From Candidatus Peregrinibacteria bacterium CG10_big_fil_rev_8_21_14_0_10_55_24 (GTDB lineage Bacteria > Patescibacteriota > Gracilibacteria > Peribacterales > Peribacteraceae), in the NCBI GenBank assembly GCA_002772745.1, contig PFDV01000005.1, positions 324,083-388,082 on the forward strand: a DNA stretch of 64,000 nucleotides, read 5' to 3'. The notes beneath the pieces were generated by a model, which saw nothing but the letters and a program-made list of their open reading frames with translations, was not told the DNA's origin and searched no databases. The translations under genes were made by a program, and so were the position numbers. Shown piece after piece: positions 19,272 through 28,079 of the stretch (its first letter is position 1; every line of letters begins with the position of its first letter).

Positions 19272-20270
19272 ATGTCTGGTTTTCTGCGCTACCATGCGCA
19301 GGTGTCTGCTTTACACGCTTCTTTGCCGTGGCTCGTGGATCTGGATGCGCATCTTCAGAGCGCGAAGCGCCCGCTCATCGTGGTGCTGGGCCCCACGGCT
19401 TCGGGCAAGACCGCGTGTTCCATCGCCCTGGCACACTGGATATCGGAGCACTGTAAGCGGCGGTCCGAGGTGGTGAATGCCGATTCACGGCAACTCTACC
19501 GCCACCTTACTATCGGAACGGCAAAGATTCGCGGTGAGGAAATGCAGGGGATTCCTCACCACCTCCTCGATGTTTTGGATCCCCGGGAGGAGTCAACCGC
19601 CGGATGGTACCAGACGCAAGCATCGCAGGTAATCGGTGAGATAGAGGGGAGAGGAGCGGTGCCGATGCTCGTGGGGGGATCCATGCTCTACGTAAGTGCG
19701 GTCACCGATGGGCTGACCATGGCGCCGTCACCGGACAGAGAATTGCGTGAGCGTTTGATGGAGGAGTACGACCGAGATCATGGCGAGAGTCTCTACGAGC
19801 GTCTGCATGCTTTCGATCCGGATTCCGCGAAACGGATTCACAGGAGGAACAAGCCGCGGCTCGTGCGTGCCGTGGAGATCTGCGAACTCACGCGCCAGTC
19901 AAAATCCAAGACGGTGCCGCGAGGGGAATTGGGTGCGAAGAGCGATCCGCGGTTCGATCTTGTGATCCTGGGCATGGAGTGGCCGCGACGAGAACTCATG
20001 GAGCGCATCACACAGCGCACCGAACGGATGTTCGCGGATGGATGGATGGAGGAAGTACGTCGTCTTCTCGCACAGGGGTATACGCCTCAGGATCCCGGGA
20101 TGAAGAGCCACGGATACCGCGAGATCATGCGCGCACTCCTCAGCGGCAATCTTGATGAGGCAGTGCTCATGGAAGAGATCGCCCAAAAATCACGGAAGTA
20201 TGCCAAACGCCAGCTCACCTGGTGGCGCAGGGACCGGCGCATTCGGTGGATTACGCCGGATAGTCTGTAG
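19272..20270 (+). CDS. miaA: tRNA dimethylallyltransferase
   Basis: 332 residues. Adds the dimethylallyl group to adenosine-37 of tRNAs reading U-starting codons. The P-loop GPTASGKT, the substrate motif [27 protein letters not shown], and the late [12 protein letters not shown] segment are all present. The start at 19272 is supported by a GGAG Shine-Dalgarno 8 nt upstream, which is rare in this window; the frame extends to 19236 without conserved residues. About 30 extra residues precede the P-loop domain. It is divergent from clpP. Confidence 0.95.
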   Translation: MSGFLRYHAQVSALHASLPWLVDLDAHLQSAKRPLIVVLGPTASGKTACSIALAHWISEHCKRRSEVVNADSRQLYRHLTIGTAKIRGEEMQGIPHHLLDVLDPREESTAGWYQTQASQVIGEIEGRGAVPMLVGGSMLYVSAVTDGLTMAPSPDRELRERLMEEYDRDHGESLYERLHAFDPDSAKRIHRRNKPRLVRAVEICELTRQSKSKTVPRGELGAKSDPRFDLVILGMEWPRRELMERITQRTERMFADGWMEEVRRLLAQGYTPQDPGMKSHGYREIMRALLSGNLDEAVLMEEIAQKSRKYAKRQLTWWRRDRRIRWITPDSL

Positions 20271-20643
20271 ATTCCCTCGATTCCGCCAGAATCTGCGGGT
20301 CGAACTTGAGTACGGTCAGTTGCCCCATCAGCTTGATCGCCGCTTCGCGCGATTCCTCATTCTCAATAGCTTTGAGCACTTGTGAATCGTAGCGCTGGGC
20401 AAATTCCTGCACGGAAACAGCGGGGGCTGTGAGGATTTCCTTGAGTGCATCTTTCACTTGTTCGCGCTCGCTTTCCTGTACGCCTTGCAGCGCTTTGAGG
20501 GCGGCGATCTTCGCCTCCGCAGTGTGTGTTTTGCCGATCTCAGCGTAGAGATGTTCAGCGAGTTTTTTCCTCTCTGTTCCAGCTTGTTCGTGTTCCGTAA
20601 CCCGCTCCTCTACGATGTGTGTTTCGATGTTGGTTCTCGCCAT
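20251..20643 (-). CDS. Hypothetical charged helical protein
   Basis: 130 residues, strongly charged (many Glu, Lys, Gln) and mostly predicted helix, without signal peptide or membrane segment. It contains heptad-like stretches (EHEQAGTERKKLAEHLYAEI). No family recognised. It lies 11 nt downstream of 20655-21044 on the same strand, so the two probably form a small operon. The 3' end overlaps the end of convergent miaA by about 20 nt. Confidence 0.6.
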   Translation of the reverse strand: MARTNIETHIVEERVTEHEQAGTERKKLAEHLYAEIGKTHTAEAKIAALKALQGVQESEREQVKDALKEILTAPAVSVQEFAQRYDSQVLKAIENEESREAAIKLMGQLTVLKFDPQILAESRESTDYPA

Positions 20644-20654
20644 GGGGGGGAGAG

Positions 20655-21044
20655 TTAGAATTTGAAGACGTCGTAGTGCTCCTCGATGCGCTGCTTCATC
20701 TGCCAGAGATGCTCGATCATCGTCTGGAGTTGTGGCGAAGAATCCGGCGTTTCTTTGGACACCCAGAATTCAACGATGTCCTTGAGGAGACTGGAAATAT
20801 TCACGAGTGCGAGATCGGTTTGCTCCTGCCAGCGTTCGGGGAGTTTTTCATACACGTCCATCTTGAGGAACGTGTGAGGTTTGAGCGGATGGATTTCCCC
20901 GCGATCCACAAGCTCCTTAAGCGTTCGTGCAAATGCCTTGTGTTCCTCATCCATATCTCCAGAGATTGCCTGCCCCGCTTTGTGCTGTTCCTCCTCTGTG
21001 AGTGGCGTGTCCTGCTTGGCGATGAGAGAAGCGTAATCGGCCAT
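20655..21044 (-). CDS. Hypothetical cytosolic protein
   Basis: 129 residues, acidic, predicted largely helical (SPQLQTMIEHLWQMKQRIEE near the end), no export signal. No family recognised. It starts MADYASLIAK on the strand opposite rarA, whose start is about 70 nt away, so the two share a divergent upstream region. Likely co-transcribed with 20251-20643. The similar size and helical nature of the pair may mean they form a complex (inference). Confidence 0.6.
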   Translation of the reverse strand: MADYASLIAKQDTPLTEEEQHKAGQAISGDMDEEHKAFARTLKELVDRGEIHPLKPHTFLKMDVYEKLPERWQEQTDLALVNISSLLKDIVEFWVSKETPDSSPQLQTMIEHLWQMKQRIEEHYDVFKF

Positions 21045-21111
21045 GAGTGCCCTTTATTGTACCACGTTTGGGGTACGGGTGCCATTGCTCGTGCTATCAT
21101 TCGTTTCTCCC

Positions 21112-22401
21112 ATGATGGAGAGTGCTTCCATTACCGAGCCCCTTGCTTTCCGCATGCGTCCCCGCTCGCTCACGGAGTTTGTAGGGCAGCGTGAAATTGT
21201 GGGGGAGGGGACGCCGCTCAGGACAGCCATTGAGAGTGATCAGCTCTCCTCGGTGATCCTTGCGGGGCCTCCCGGGACCGGCAAAACCACGCTCGCTAAG
21301 ATCATTGCGGAGGTGACCAAGGCGCAGTTCGTGCAAATCAACGCCGTGACGAGCGGAGTTAAAGATCTCAAGGAGGTCTGTTCTGAGGCCGAGCGTCTAC
21401 GCACAGGGTTCAATGAACGTACTGTTCTCTTTATCGACGAGATTCATCGCTTTAACAAGGCGCAGCAGGATGCGCTTCTCCCGTATGTGGAGAGCGGGGT
21501 CGTTACGCTCATCGGTGCGACGACCGAGAATCCGTACTTTCAGGTGAACGCCGCACTCGTATCGCGGTCGAAGGTGTACCTCTTACAGCCGCTTTCCGTG
21601 GAGGATCTTCTGGTGCTTCTCAAACGGGCGGTCAACGATCCACATGGGTTTAACGGTACGGTGCAGATCAGCGCCAAGGCGCTGCAGCACATTGCGACGA
21701 TCGCGAACGGTGATGCGCGCATCGCGCTCAATGCGCTGGAGCTTGCCGTTCTTACCGTGGGCAAGAAGATGACCGTGCAGCAAGTGGAACAGCTCTTCAA
21801 GAGCCGCAGCCGGCGCTACGACAAATCCGGAGAAGATCACTACGATACGATCTCCGCCTTCATCAAGACGCTCAGGGGCAGTGATCCTGATGCGGCACTC
21901 GTGTGGCTCTTCAAAATGCTTGAGAGCGGGGAGGAACCGCGTTTTATCCTGCGGCGCATGGCGATCTTCGCCAGCGAGGACATCGGTAATGCCGATCCGC
22001 GCGCACTCCAAATCGTCGTTTCGGCTTGGCAGGCTTTTGAATTCGTGGGGCTTCCTGAGGGGGAGTACTTTCTGGCCCATGCATGTGTGTATTTGGCTCA
22101 GGCTCCCAAGAGCAACGCCGTCAAGCGTGCCATGATGGGCGTGAAAGGTTTTCTGCAACGAGCATCGACACTGGAGGTTCCCTACCACCTGCGCAATGCG
22201 CCGATGAAGGGGATGGCAGAGCAGGGATACGGCAAGGGGTACCAGTATCCGCACGACGCTGAACGGGGCGTGGTTGCGGGTCACTATTTTCCGATTGGCG
22301 CGGTGGAGCAGGACTTTTATGACCCAACGGATCGTGGGTTCGAAGCGGAGGTGCGTGAGCGCCTGCGCAGGGTGAAACAAATTCTCAGAGAGGAGAGTTG
22401 A
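21112..22401 (+). CDS. rarA: Replication-associated recombination protein A (RarA/MgsA AAA+ ATPase)
   Basis: 429 residues. AAA+ clamp-loader-like ATPase that acts at stalled forks. It has Walker A GPPGTGKT, Walker [22 protein letters not shown], sensor 1 GATTENPYF and the sensor 2 region [11 protein letters not shown], followed by the family C-terminal oligomerisation domain ([34 protein letters not shown]). The N-terminal [12 protein letters not shown] is typical. The start is taken at 21112 (a second ATG follows at 21115); the frame upstream to 21043 is not conserved. Confidence 0.95.
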   Translation: MMESASITEPLAFRMRPRSLTEFVGQREIVGEGTPLRTAIESDQLSSVILAGPPGTGKTTLAKIIAEVTKAQFVQINAVTSGVKDLKEVCSEAERLRTGFNERTVLFIDEIHRFNKAQQDALLPYVESGVVTLIGATTENPYFQVNAALVSRSKVYLLQPLSVEDLLVLLKRAVNDPHGFNGTVQISAKALQHIATIANGDARIALNALELAVLTVGKKMTVQQVEQLFKSRSRRYDKSGEDHYDTISAFIKTLRGSDPDAALVWLFKMLESGEEPRFILRRMAIFASEDIGNADPRALQIVVSAWQAFEFVGLPEGEYFLAHACVYLAQAPKSNAVKRAMMGVKGFLQRASTLEVPYHLRNAPMKGMAEQGYGKGYQYPHDAERGVVAGHYFPIGAVEQDFYDPTDRGFEAEVRERLRRVKQILREES

Positions 22402-22492
22402 CGCTGCGGTGCATGGGGTTTGCGATTTTATTGGAATGCCTCTGAAGCGAAAGATGCTGAAGCAGAAGGCCAGGAAGCCTGAGGGGAAGAGT

Positions 22493-22521
22493 TTGCGTAA
22501 AATACCAAAATATATTATAAT
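22493..22521 (+). promoter_or_regulatory. Promoter of the 22533 membrane protein gene
   Basis: -35 TTGCGT (22493-22498), 17-nt spacer, perfect -10 TATAAT (22516-22521). The ATG at 22533 is 11 nt after the -10, so the transcript is probably leaderless or nearly so. Confidence 0.7.
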
Positions 22522-22532
22522 ATTCTTTGAAC

Positions 22533-23126
22533 ATGCACACCGCCACTGCGTCGTTCTCGGTTCGGCAATTTGCGCACCACCACGATGATATTCCCGCGTT
22601 TCACGCGGGGTACCTGGTCTTAACGCTCCTCTCGGCTGCGCTCTTTAATTTGGGAACCTTTGCGATACTCATTCTCATGCACATGGGGCTTGATTTCTTC
22701 AAGTACCGCGAGCACCTGGGCTATGGCTGGAAGCTGACCTTCGAAGGCATCATTCGTGAGAGTCTGTTGGATCTCACGCTCCTCATGGTCGGCCTCGTTT
22801 TCTCGGTGTACCTGCACCACACCATCGCTTTCGTTGGTTTGAGCGGACTCATGCGTACGGAGCTCACGGTACTGCGTCTCTTTGGCACGCTCATTCCCAA
22901 AGTGAAGATCCTTCATAATTTTCTCAAGGTGATGGCACATCTTCGTCATTACCTCGATCATGCTCATGCGCATATGAGAACTACATGGAGCGGCATTGAT
23001 CGTGTGTGTCTCTTCTCCATCGGACTCTGTGCGTTCTTGCTCTTCTTCGCGGCTCCATTACTCCATACGGACTTCGGTCACATCGGATTGATTCTCCATG
23101 AGGAACTCATTCCTTCGATTCTTTAG
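22533..23126 (+). CDS. Hypothetical multi-pass membrane protein
   Basis: 197 residues with about four hydrophobic segments (VLTLLSAALFNLGTFAILIL, LDLTLLMVGLVFSVYL, a weak middle one, and IGLCAFLLFFAAPLL) and His-rich loops (FAHHHDD, LRHYLDHAHAH). No family recognised. The His clusters could bind metal, but this is only suggested by composition. It has its own strong promoter directly upstream and no close partner: rarA ends 130 nt before it and the next gene is convergent. An in-frame TTG lies 6 nt upstream of the chosen ATG. Confidence 0.65.
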   Translation: MHTATASFSVRQFAHHHDDIPAFHAGYLVLTLLSAALFNLGTFAILILMHMGLDFFKYREHLGYGWKLTFEGIIRESLLDLTLLMVGLVFSVYLHHTIAFVGLSGLMRTELTVLRLFGTLIPKVKILHNFLKVMAHLRHYLDHAHAHMRTTWSGIDRVCLFSIGLCAFLLFFAAPLLHTDFGHIGLILHEELIPSIL

Positions 23127-24124
23127 AGCGGAGGATCTTTGGGGAAGAGCTCATGCTCTATGCGCTTGGCTTCACTGAGCCAGCGCTGGTTTTCCTCAAG
23201 TGGAAAGAGATCTCCGTACCGTGCAAGAAAGTCCTCAAAACGCTCATCCAGGCTCATGACCTGCGTCTTTCCCACGCGCTTATCGGCGTAAAAAAGGAGC
23301 TTCTGTTCGGTGGTCAGCGTCGGTGGGTTGGGAGTGTTGAGTCCGTGGGTTTCCACAATCTTTGCGATTGCCGGGAACCCCTGTTCTCTGAGGAATGCGG
23401 CGCACGCGGCCTCGTGGCGGACCGAGGCATACTGCTGATTCCATGGTTGCCAGGCATCTTCCTGCTTTCGGTCTTCCTCAGAGAAATCCACGAAGCGCAG
23501 GAGGTCATGGAGCTGAGCTGCTCTCTGGAGTGCCTCCCTGCGTACGATGCGCCCTTCGCAGATGAGCGCGTCGGCCGCTCGTTTGGCAAAGTCGGCGACG
23601 GCGTCGCAGTGATTTGCAATCCCTTTTGGAAGCTTGATTTCTCTGCGCCACTTTTCGATGTTCTTTGGAGAGGGGATGGCAATGTCGCGAAAGGTGATTG
23701 TGAGATCGCGTTCCTCAGAACTCTGGGGGACATCCGCAAGGTGGATGTGTATGTCGGCACTCTCCGTCAGTCTTGCAACGCGATCGCTCCACTCAATGCA
23801 GCGGATACCGGGGTGATGGTCACTGCTCGCAACGATCTCCTTCGCATCGTTCCCCTCCAGGCGGTAGAGATCGATGTGGAGCACCTCTCCCCAGTACGTG
23901 GAGGGGTAGCGCTGCTCCAGCGCGTATGTGGGACTCAGGATGGTTTCCCGGATTCCCAACCCTTTGGCAAATCCCTGCAGGAATTGAGTCTTCCCTGCGC
24001 CCAGGGGACCCGTGAGGCACACCGTGAGCGGGGTCGTATAGAGTGTCTCGCTCAAACTCGTACCACAGTACTGCGTCATTTTCGCGCTCCTGAGCCGAAT
24101 TCTCGTAGTATCGGATATTGACAT
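23123..24124 (-). CDS. TsaE-HD domain fusion protein
   Basis: 333 residues with two parts. Residues 1-150 are TsaE (YjeE), the ATPase of the t6A37 tRNA-modification complex with TsaB and TsaD: Walker A GPLGAGKT (39-46), LSPTYALEQRY, and a Trp/Asp segment CIEWSDRV. Residues about 165-330 look like an HD-type phosphohydrolase: His172, His206-Asp207 (LHDLL), His237, His260 and YADK near 283. TsaE is normally ~150 residues alone, so the fusion is notable. The HD part could hydrolyse a nucleotide or phosphate monoester (inference). ATG at residue 16 is an alternative start. It is divergent from the M23 peptidase gene. Confidence 0.85.
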   Translation of the reverse strand: MSISDTTRIRLRSAKMTQYCGTSLSETLYTTPLTVCLTGPLGAGKTQFLQGFAKGLGIRETILSPTYALEQRYPSTYWGEVLHIDLYRLEGNDAKEIVASSDHHPGIRCIEWSDRVARLTESADIHIHLADVPQSSEERDLTITFRDIAIPSPKNIEKWRREIKLPKGIANHCDAVADFAKRAADALICEGRIVRREALQRAAQLHDLLRFVDFSEEDRKQEDAWQPWNQQYASVRHEAACAAFLREQGFPAIAKIVETHGLNTPNPPTLTTEQKLLFYADKRVGKTQVMSLDERFEDFLARYGDLFPLEENQRWLSEAKRIEHELFPKDPPL

Positions 24125-24167
24125 AAATTCACTAAAATGTTACCATATCAAAGTAGACCAAAACCCA

Positions 24168-25658
24168 ATGCCACTGCGTTTCCAAGCCATTCCCAGCTTC
24201 TCGCGCGCCCCTCTCCATCGGCGCAGGGAGCCCCATGCCGTCCATTTTCTGATGCAGAGGACGTCGTTTTGGATTGCGGCACTGTCGCTGATTGCATTTG
24301 TGGCGGGGAACATGATTGGTCAGCATGGATGGTACGCGTTCTGGCTATCCGTTCTGGGGGCTGATGATAGCGCGATCGTGTACACGGGGACAGTTCCTCC
24401 TATCGCGCAGGTTCCTGATTACACGTTGTGGGCGCAGTACGGCGGTGATTTCGAGAGTCATACCTTCCGTCAGGTCCCGGCGAACGTTCTGCGTACACTC
24501 CCCCTGTACGATGCTTCTCTCCAGCAGCGCAAGGATCAGCTCCATGGGTATGGGAATGACGTCTACTCCGTTGGGTACATGGGATCGTATGCAACGGGAG
24601 CGCAGGGAGACGGCAGCCATCCGGGCGTCGACATCCGTACCCCCGTGGGTACACCCATACGGGCGATTGCCAACGCCATTGTCGATGAGGTCAAGGAAGA
24701 CCCGGGTGGATTTGGTACGGTGGTTGTTCTGCGCCATCCCAATGTCCCTGATCCGGAAAAGAGCAATGCGCTCACTACGCTCTACTCCTCGTACGCTCAC
24801 CTGAGTGCAGTGTATGTGACGCAGGGCTCTGTGGTGCGCAAAGGAGATCACATTGCGGATTCCGGCCAGTCCGGGCTTGCGTCCGGGGCACACCTGCACT
24901 TCCAGATCGATCGAGGCGATGCGCCTTGGCATCCGTACTGGCCGTTCAGTACCAGTGAGGCGCGCAGCTCCGGTTTGAGTACGACTGCTGCGATCAATGC
25001 GGGGTTCATGAGTGTGCGCGGATACCAGTACACGGTAAACCCCATGCTCTACGTTCAGGCAAATTCCGCAGCGTCCACTGCCATCGTCCGAGCGCAGTCT
25101 TCCTCATCTTCGGTGTCTGTAAGCTTCTCGTCGGTCGCTCCAAAATTGACGGGGGTTGCTCTCCTCACGGCGCAGCGTCAAACGCGTTTGAGCGAACGTC
25201 TGGAGCGTCAGCTCTTCTCCCAGCGCAGTATCGCGCGTGCGTCTTCCTCCTCGTCCTCTGTGTCGCAACTTGTGCAGACGGCTGTCATCCGTAGCACGCA
25301 GACGGTCGTTTCTGCAGACTTGGAGGCTTCCACACGTGTGACGAGCAATGCAACGGAGGTCACATCCGTGGAGATTGCGCACGATGGCAGTACGACGGGG
25401 CGAGGGTGGGAGAAGGTGAAGATCACCCTGGTTGATGCTGATGGAAACACCGTCACCAATCCCATTCTCAAAACGGATCTTGCGCTGCGCACGGCGTATG
25501 GCACCGCCGAATTCAGACCATCGATTCTCTCCGTGCTCGATTTCGTCAATGGTGAGGCGACGGTAAACATGCTGCCGCGTGGCAGGCGTACCGTGGTCAT
25601 TAAAATCGTTCCGTTCAATGCGATGAGCTTACCGATGATTTTCGAGAAGGATCGCTAG
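24168..25658 (+). CDS. Exported M23 (LytM-type) peptidase
   Basis: 496 residues. Zinc metallopeptidase of the peptidoglycan hydrolase family. A membrane segment or signal anchor at residues 33-50 (FWIAALSLIAFVAG) places the rest outside. The LytM core shows the ligands HPGVDIRTPVGTPI, a later YAHLS, and HLHFQID. A Ser-rich linker with SSSSVSVSFSS-like runs follows, then a C-terminal beta domain resembling an invasin/Ig-type repeat (VKITLVDADGNTVTNPI). It probably cuts or remodels peptidoglycan at the surface. ATG 24252 (before the membrane segment) is an alternative start. Confidence 0.87.
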   Translation: MPLRFQAIPSFSRAPLHRRREPHAVHFLMQRTSFWIAALSLIAFVAGNMIGQHGWYAFWLSVLGADDSAIVYTGTVPPIAQVPDYTLWAQYGGDFESHTFRQVPANVLRTLPLYDASLQQRKDQLHGYGNDVYSVGYMGSYATGAQGDGSHPGVDIRTPVGTPIRAIANAIVDEVKEDPGGFGTVVVLRHPNVPDPEKSNALTTLYSSYAHLSAVYVTQGSVVRKGDHIADSGQSGLASGAHLHFQIDRGDAPWHPYWPFSTSEARSSGLSTTAAINAGFMSVRGYQYTVNPMLYVQANSAASTAIVRAQSSSSSVSVSFSSVAPKLTGVALLTAQRQTRLSERLERQLFSQRSIARASSSSSSVSQLVQTAVIRSTQTVVSADLEASTRVTSNATEVTSVEIAHDGSTTGRGWEKVKITLVDADGNTVTNPILKTDLALRTAYGTAEFRPSILSVLDFVNGEATVNMLPRGRRTVVIKIVPFNAMSLPMIFEKDR

Positions 25659-25715
25659 GGGAGCGCAAAAAAATGTGATGATTGACTGTAAGCTGGTTCG
25701 TCGTACGATACTGAC

Positions 25716-25970
25716 ATGAGTATCGAAGCTGCGGACCAGTGCTGTGCTGTTGCTGAGGTGGAAGCAGGTACTGGGGTACTGGAAAAAGTTCAGGCGGCTC
25801 TCGTGGTGCAGGTGGGGAAATGGACGGCTTATTCCGTTCGCCTTGCATGCGAGGGTGACATGGTGGTGCTCAGTGGCCGGTGTGAAAGTTGGTACCAGAA
25901 AAAGCTGCTGCAGGATACGGCGATGTCCGTTGTGCAAGGAAATGTGCGCAACGACGTTGACGTACGCTAA
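25716..25970 (+). CDS. Small BON-domain-like protein
   Basis: 84 residues. The part from residue 25 on (VQAALVVQVGKWTAYSVRLACEGDM, then VLSGRCESWYQKK and VVQGNVRNDVDV) follows the BON pattern: a turn VxLxG, a helix with Lys/Ala, and a final beta strand. BON domains bind phospholipid or mediate protein contacts at membranes, often in OsmY-like stress proteins. No signal peptide is seen. The first 20 residues are acidic and unrelated. Assignment is by pattern only. Confidence 0.55.
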   Translation: MSIEAADQCCAVAEVEAGTGVLEKVQAALVVQVGKWTAYSVRLACEGDMVVLSGRCESWYQKKLLQDTAMSVVQGNVRNDVDVR

Positions 25971-25980
25971 GAGGTTCGTT

Positions 25981-26307
25981 CTACAGGAACGTGTGATAAT
26001 CCTCCATGGGGAGCACATGGATGGCCGGTTCTTCGTAGGGGTGCGTCTGCTTCACCGCTCGCAGAACTCGAGTGAGCGCTTCCTTGGGAACGACAACTTC
26101 AATGCGCTCTTCCTCCACCTCTTCAAGGTTTCCCGTTGAGCCTATAGTGGGGTGGGAGCCCTGGAGCGGGCGGAACCTCCCGACGCCTTTTGAGGAGAAG
26201 GAGCAACTGTCATACGTACCGATACTTCCGGCTCCCGCATCGGCGAGCGCGCTGCGCACGGCGTCGGCGCTCGAAACGGGTACATGGACGATCAGGTGGT
26301 AGAGCAT
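25981..26307 (-). CDS. NIF3/YqfO-insert-like (CutA-fold) protein
   Basis: 108 residues matching the stand-alone form of the domain inserted in YqfO/NIF3 proteins. Visible hallmarks are GAGSIGTYDSCSF, GRFRPLQGSHPTIG, RIEVVVPKEA and HPYEEPAIHVL. The fold is related to the CutA/PII ferredoxin-like family and forms trimers; a metabolite- or metal-sensing role has been proposed for relatives, but the reaction is not established. It is a whole protein here, not a fragment: it has its own ATG and stop. It precedes the WecA-like gene on the same strand, 29 nt before that gene's stop. Confidence 0.8.
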   Translation of the reverse strand: MLYHLIVHVPVSSADAVRSALADAGAGSIGTYDSCSFSSKGVGRFRPLQGSHPTIGSTGNLEEVEEERIEVVVPKEALTRVLRAVKQTHPYEEPAIHVLPMEDYHTFL

Positions 26308-26336
26308 CGGAGAAGTCCGTGGTCAGGAATCAGCGT

Positions 26337-27392
26337 TCAGTGGCGCCGCGCGTAGAGGCGCAGAGCGACGATGAGAATGAGGAGCAAGAGCGCTGCGAAG
26401 AACTTCTCTTTGGTGGAGAGGAAGAGCGCTGTGACGCCGAAGAACGTTCCGAGTGTTGCCGTGAGGAGGATTACGGATTGCTGTGTCCATCCGCGTGCCA
26501 GGAGCAGGTGGTGCAGGTGTTCGCCCTCCGTACTTCCGCGCAGCGGAGAGCGACCGTGCGCGATGCGTCGCAGGCCCACCAGTCCCGAATCGATGAGGGG
26601 AACGCCGAGAACCAGGAATGCGGTTGCGACTTTTCCACCTGCGTAGATCGTGAGTACCCCGAGCATCAGTCCCAGGAACATCGAACCCGTGTCTCCCATG
26701 AGCACGCGGGCAGGGGGAAAGTCGAAGAGCAACGCGGCAAGGCTCACTGCTGCCAGGAGGAAGGCGATGGCCGCGAGTTGCGGCTGACCAACGCGATTGC
26801 TCAGAGAGAGGAATCCGATCGTCAGGAATCCAATGAAGGAGAGCATACTCACTTGCCCCGGGATGCCGTCAAACCAGTTGAGCGCGTTGATGGTGAGTCC
26901 CAGCCACAGTACGGTGAAGACGCCGCTCCACAGGGGGAGCGGCCCGAACCACGCGGTGGGAATGTCCACCGTATCGAGCTTGATGAGCTCGCCGATCCCC
27001 GCGATGCCTTCCAGGGGATTCGTGATCGTGTAAATGCGCGACCCTGTGGCGAAGATGAGGAGGGCGACGAGAACTTGTACGGCGAGCCGCAGCCACGAAG
27101 GGAGGGGAGTACGGTCGTCGATACAGCTCACGATCCCTAACAGCGCAATGCCTCCAACGACGCCCATCGTCTGCGGAGAAATTCCTTCGCTCGCCAAGAA
27201 GAATGGGAGGAATGTCGCAATGAGGAGGATGCCGGTGGGGTAGGGGAGTCGATTTCGCGTGAGTCCGTAGCGCTGCGGAAAGTCCAGGAGGCCTACATGC
27301 GGGAAGATCCGCAGTGCGAGTGCATGGAGCAGTACGCAGCATGCGAGTGCCCCGATAGGGAATACGAGAACGTGGAGTAGCGACGTTTCCAT
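26337..27392 (-). CDS. WecA/TagO-like glycosyl-1-phosphate transferase (MraY superfamily)
   Basis: 351 residues, about ten membrane segments. Transfers a sugar-1-phosphate from a UDP-sugar to undecaprenyl phosphate, the first step of a surface polymer. Superfamily motifs are present: the cytoplasmic DD (SCIDDRTPLP), NALNWFDGIPG, RVLMGDTGSMFLG and the late His motif GEHLHHLLL. HLHH without the MraY HHHFE form points to the WecA/TagO side. The true MraY is encoded at 59336, so this one should serve a wall polymer, O-chain or glycan on the surface. Confidence 0.85.
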   Translation of the reverse strand: METSLLHVLVFPIGALACCVLLHALALRIFPHVGLLDFPQRYGLTRNRLPYPTGILLIATFLPFFLASEGISPQTMGVVGGIALLGIVSCIDDRTPLPSWLRLAVQVLVALLIFATGSRIYTITNPLEGIAGIGELIKLDTVDIPTAWFGPLPLWSGVFTVLWLGLTINALNWFDGIPGQVSMLSFIGFLTIGFLSLSNRVGQPQLAAIAFLLAAVSLAALLFDFPPARVLMGDTGSMFLGLMLGVLTIYAGGKVATAFLVLGVPLIDSGLVGLRRIAHGRSPLRGSTEGEHLHHLLLARGWTQQSVILLTATLGTFFGVTALFLSTKEKFFAALLLLILIVALRLYARRH

Positions 27393-27413
27393 GGAGCTGC
27401 AGGAGCAGTATCG

Positions 27414-27476
27414 CGTATCAAGTATTGTGTAGGAAGGGAAAGATACTCAATACTCGATACTCAATACTTTATACTG
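27414..27476. repeat. Short AGTATTG/CAATACT repeats
   Basis: Several copies of the 7-mer CAATACT/AGTATTG (GATACTCAATACTCGATACT and neighbours). The 13-mer GTATCAAGTATTG also occurs in the similar tract at 53055-53093. Confidence 0.6.
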
Positions 27477-27485
27477 AATACCACT

Positions 27486-27872
27486 ATGACACGACCCCGG
27501 GTTTCCCTTACGCGCGAACTCTTCTGCATCCTCGGCACCTCTCGAGCCTGTTCCTCCCTCCAGGCTTCCTGGAACTCATTCTTTGCAACAGAGGGATGGG
27601 ATGCCTCCATGGATCGCTATACGACGACCGAAGAGGAGCTCCCAAACCGCCTGAGCGAGATGTTCCATTTTGACCGACGATTGGCGCTCGTCATCGGTGA
27701 GAATCTTCAATGTGCTCTTCCTCCGCTTCTTGACGGGCTCGATGCATCCGTACAGGAGGGGAGAGTGGATACGATTCTCAATAGAGGGGGTGTGCTCACG
27801 GGGTTCTTCCTTGGTGCGGGGAAACTTCCGCCTCGTGAGGTGTTGCGCCAGGTGGGGATTGAAACTCCGTGA
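27486..27872 (+). CDS. Orphan shikimate-dehydrogenase-type substrate domain (divergent)
   Basis: 128 residues. By eye, the sequence can be laid over the N-terminal substrate-binding domain of AroE: ILGTSRACSSLQASWNSFF in the place of the GxPxxHSxSPxxHNxxF segment, then LPPLLDGLDASVQEGRVDTIL and NRGGVLTGFF in the place of LDxxxxxAxxxGAVNTIV and DGxLxGYNTD. The catalytic Lys/Asp segments look altered and the NADP-binding half is absent, so it is unlikely to be a dehydrogenase. It could be a degenerate gene or a ligand-binding protein. The alignment is my reading and needs a profile search. Confidence 0.45.
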   Translation: MTRPRVSLTRELFCILGTSRACSSLQASWNSFFATEGWDASMDRYTTTEEELPNRLSEMFHFDRRLALVIGENLQCALPPLLDGLDASVQEGRVDTILNRGGVLTGFFLGAGKLPPREVLRQVGIETP

Positions 27873-27912
27873 TTTCCTCGCGCGTCTCTCGCGTGATGGC
27901 TAGAGTGCCCGG

Positions 27913-28010
27913 GACGCGGATCTCTTTTCCCCTGCATCCTTTCTTCTCCCGTTCTGGGAGATACAGGCCTCCTTGAGCGCCAAAGGAGGGGGTCTGGGGA
28001 GATCCGCGTC
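27913..28010 (+). ncRNA. Candidate structured RNA upstream of pgk (three-way junction)
   Basis: A perfect 12-bp outer stem GACGCGGATCTC (27913-27924) / GAGATCCGCGTC (27999-28010) encloses two hairpins: CTCCC-GTTCT-GGGAG (27947-27961) and CCTCCTT-GAGCGCCA-AAGGAGG (27969-27990). A pyrimidine/U-rich tract follows. It lies between the orphan AroE-like gene and pgk. It could be a terminator, a leader element or a small RNA; no known RNA family is recognised. Confidence 0.5.
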
Positions 28011-28067
28011 ACTTTTCTCTCCGTCTTCATTTGAAGTTGAGCTCTCGCCGAGTCGCGCAGGTGTGGG

Positions 28068-28073
28068 TACAAT
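28068..28073 (+). promoter_or_regulatory. -10 box of pgk, leaderless start
   Basis: TACAAT at 28068-28073 lies 6 nt before ATG 28080. This argues that the upstream in-frame GTG (28074) is not the start and that the mRNA begins at or next to the ATG. No clear -35 is seen. Confidence 0.45.
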
Positions 28074-28079
28074 GTGCGC

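Noticed and set aside
23153-24121. 322-aa plus-strand frame
   Set aside because: Exactly antisense to the TsaE-HD gene, which has clear motifs.
26190-27140. 316-aa plus-strand frame, Glu/Arg-rich
   Set aside because: Antisense to the WecA-like gene; composition is typical of an antisense of membrane sequence.
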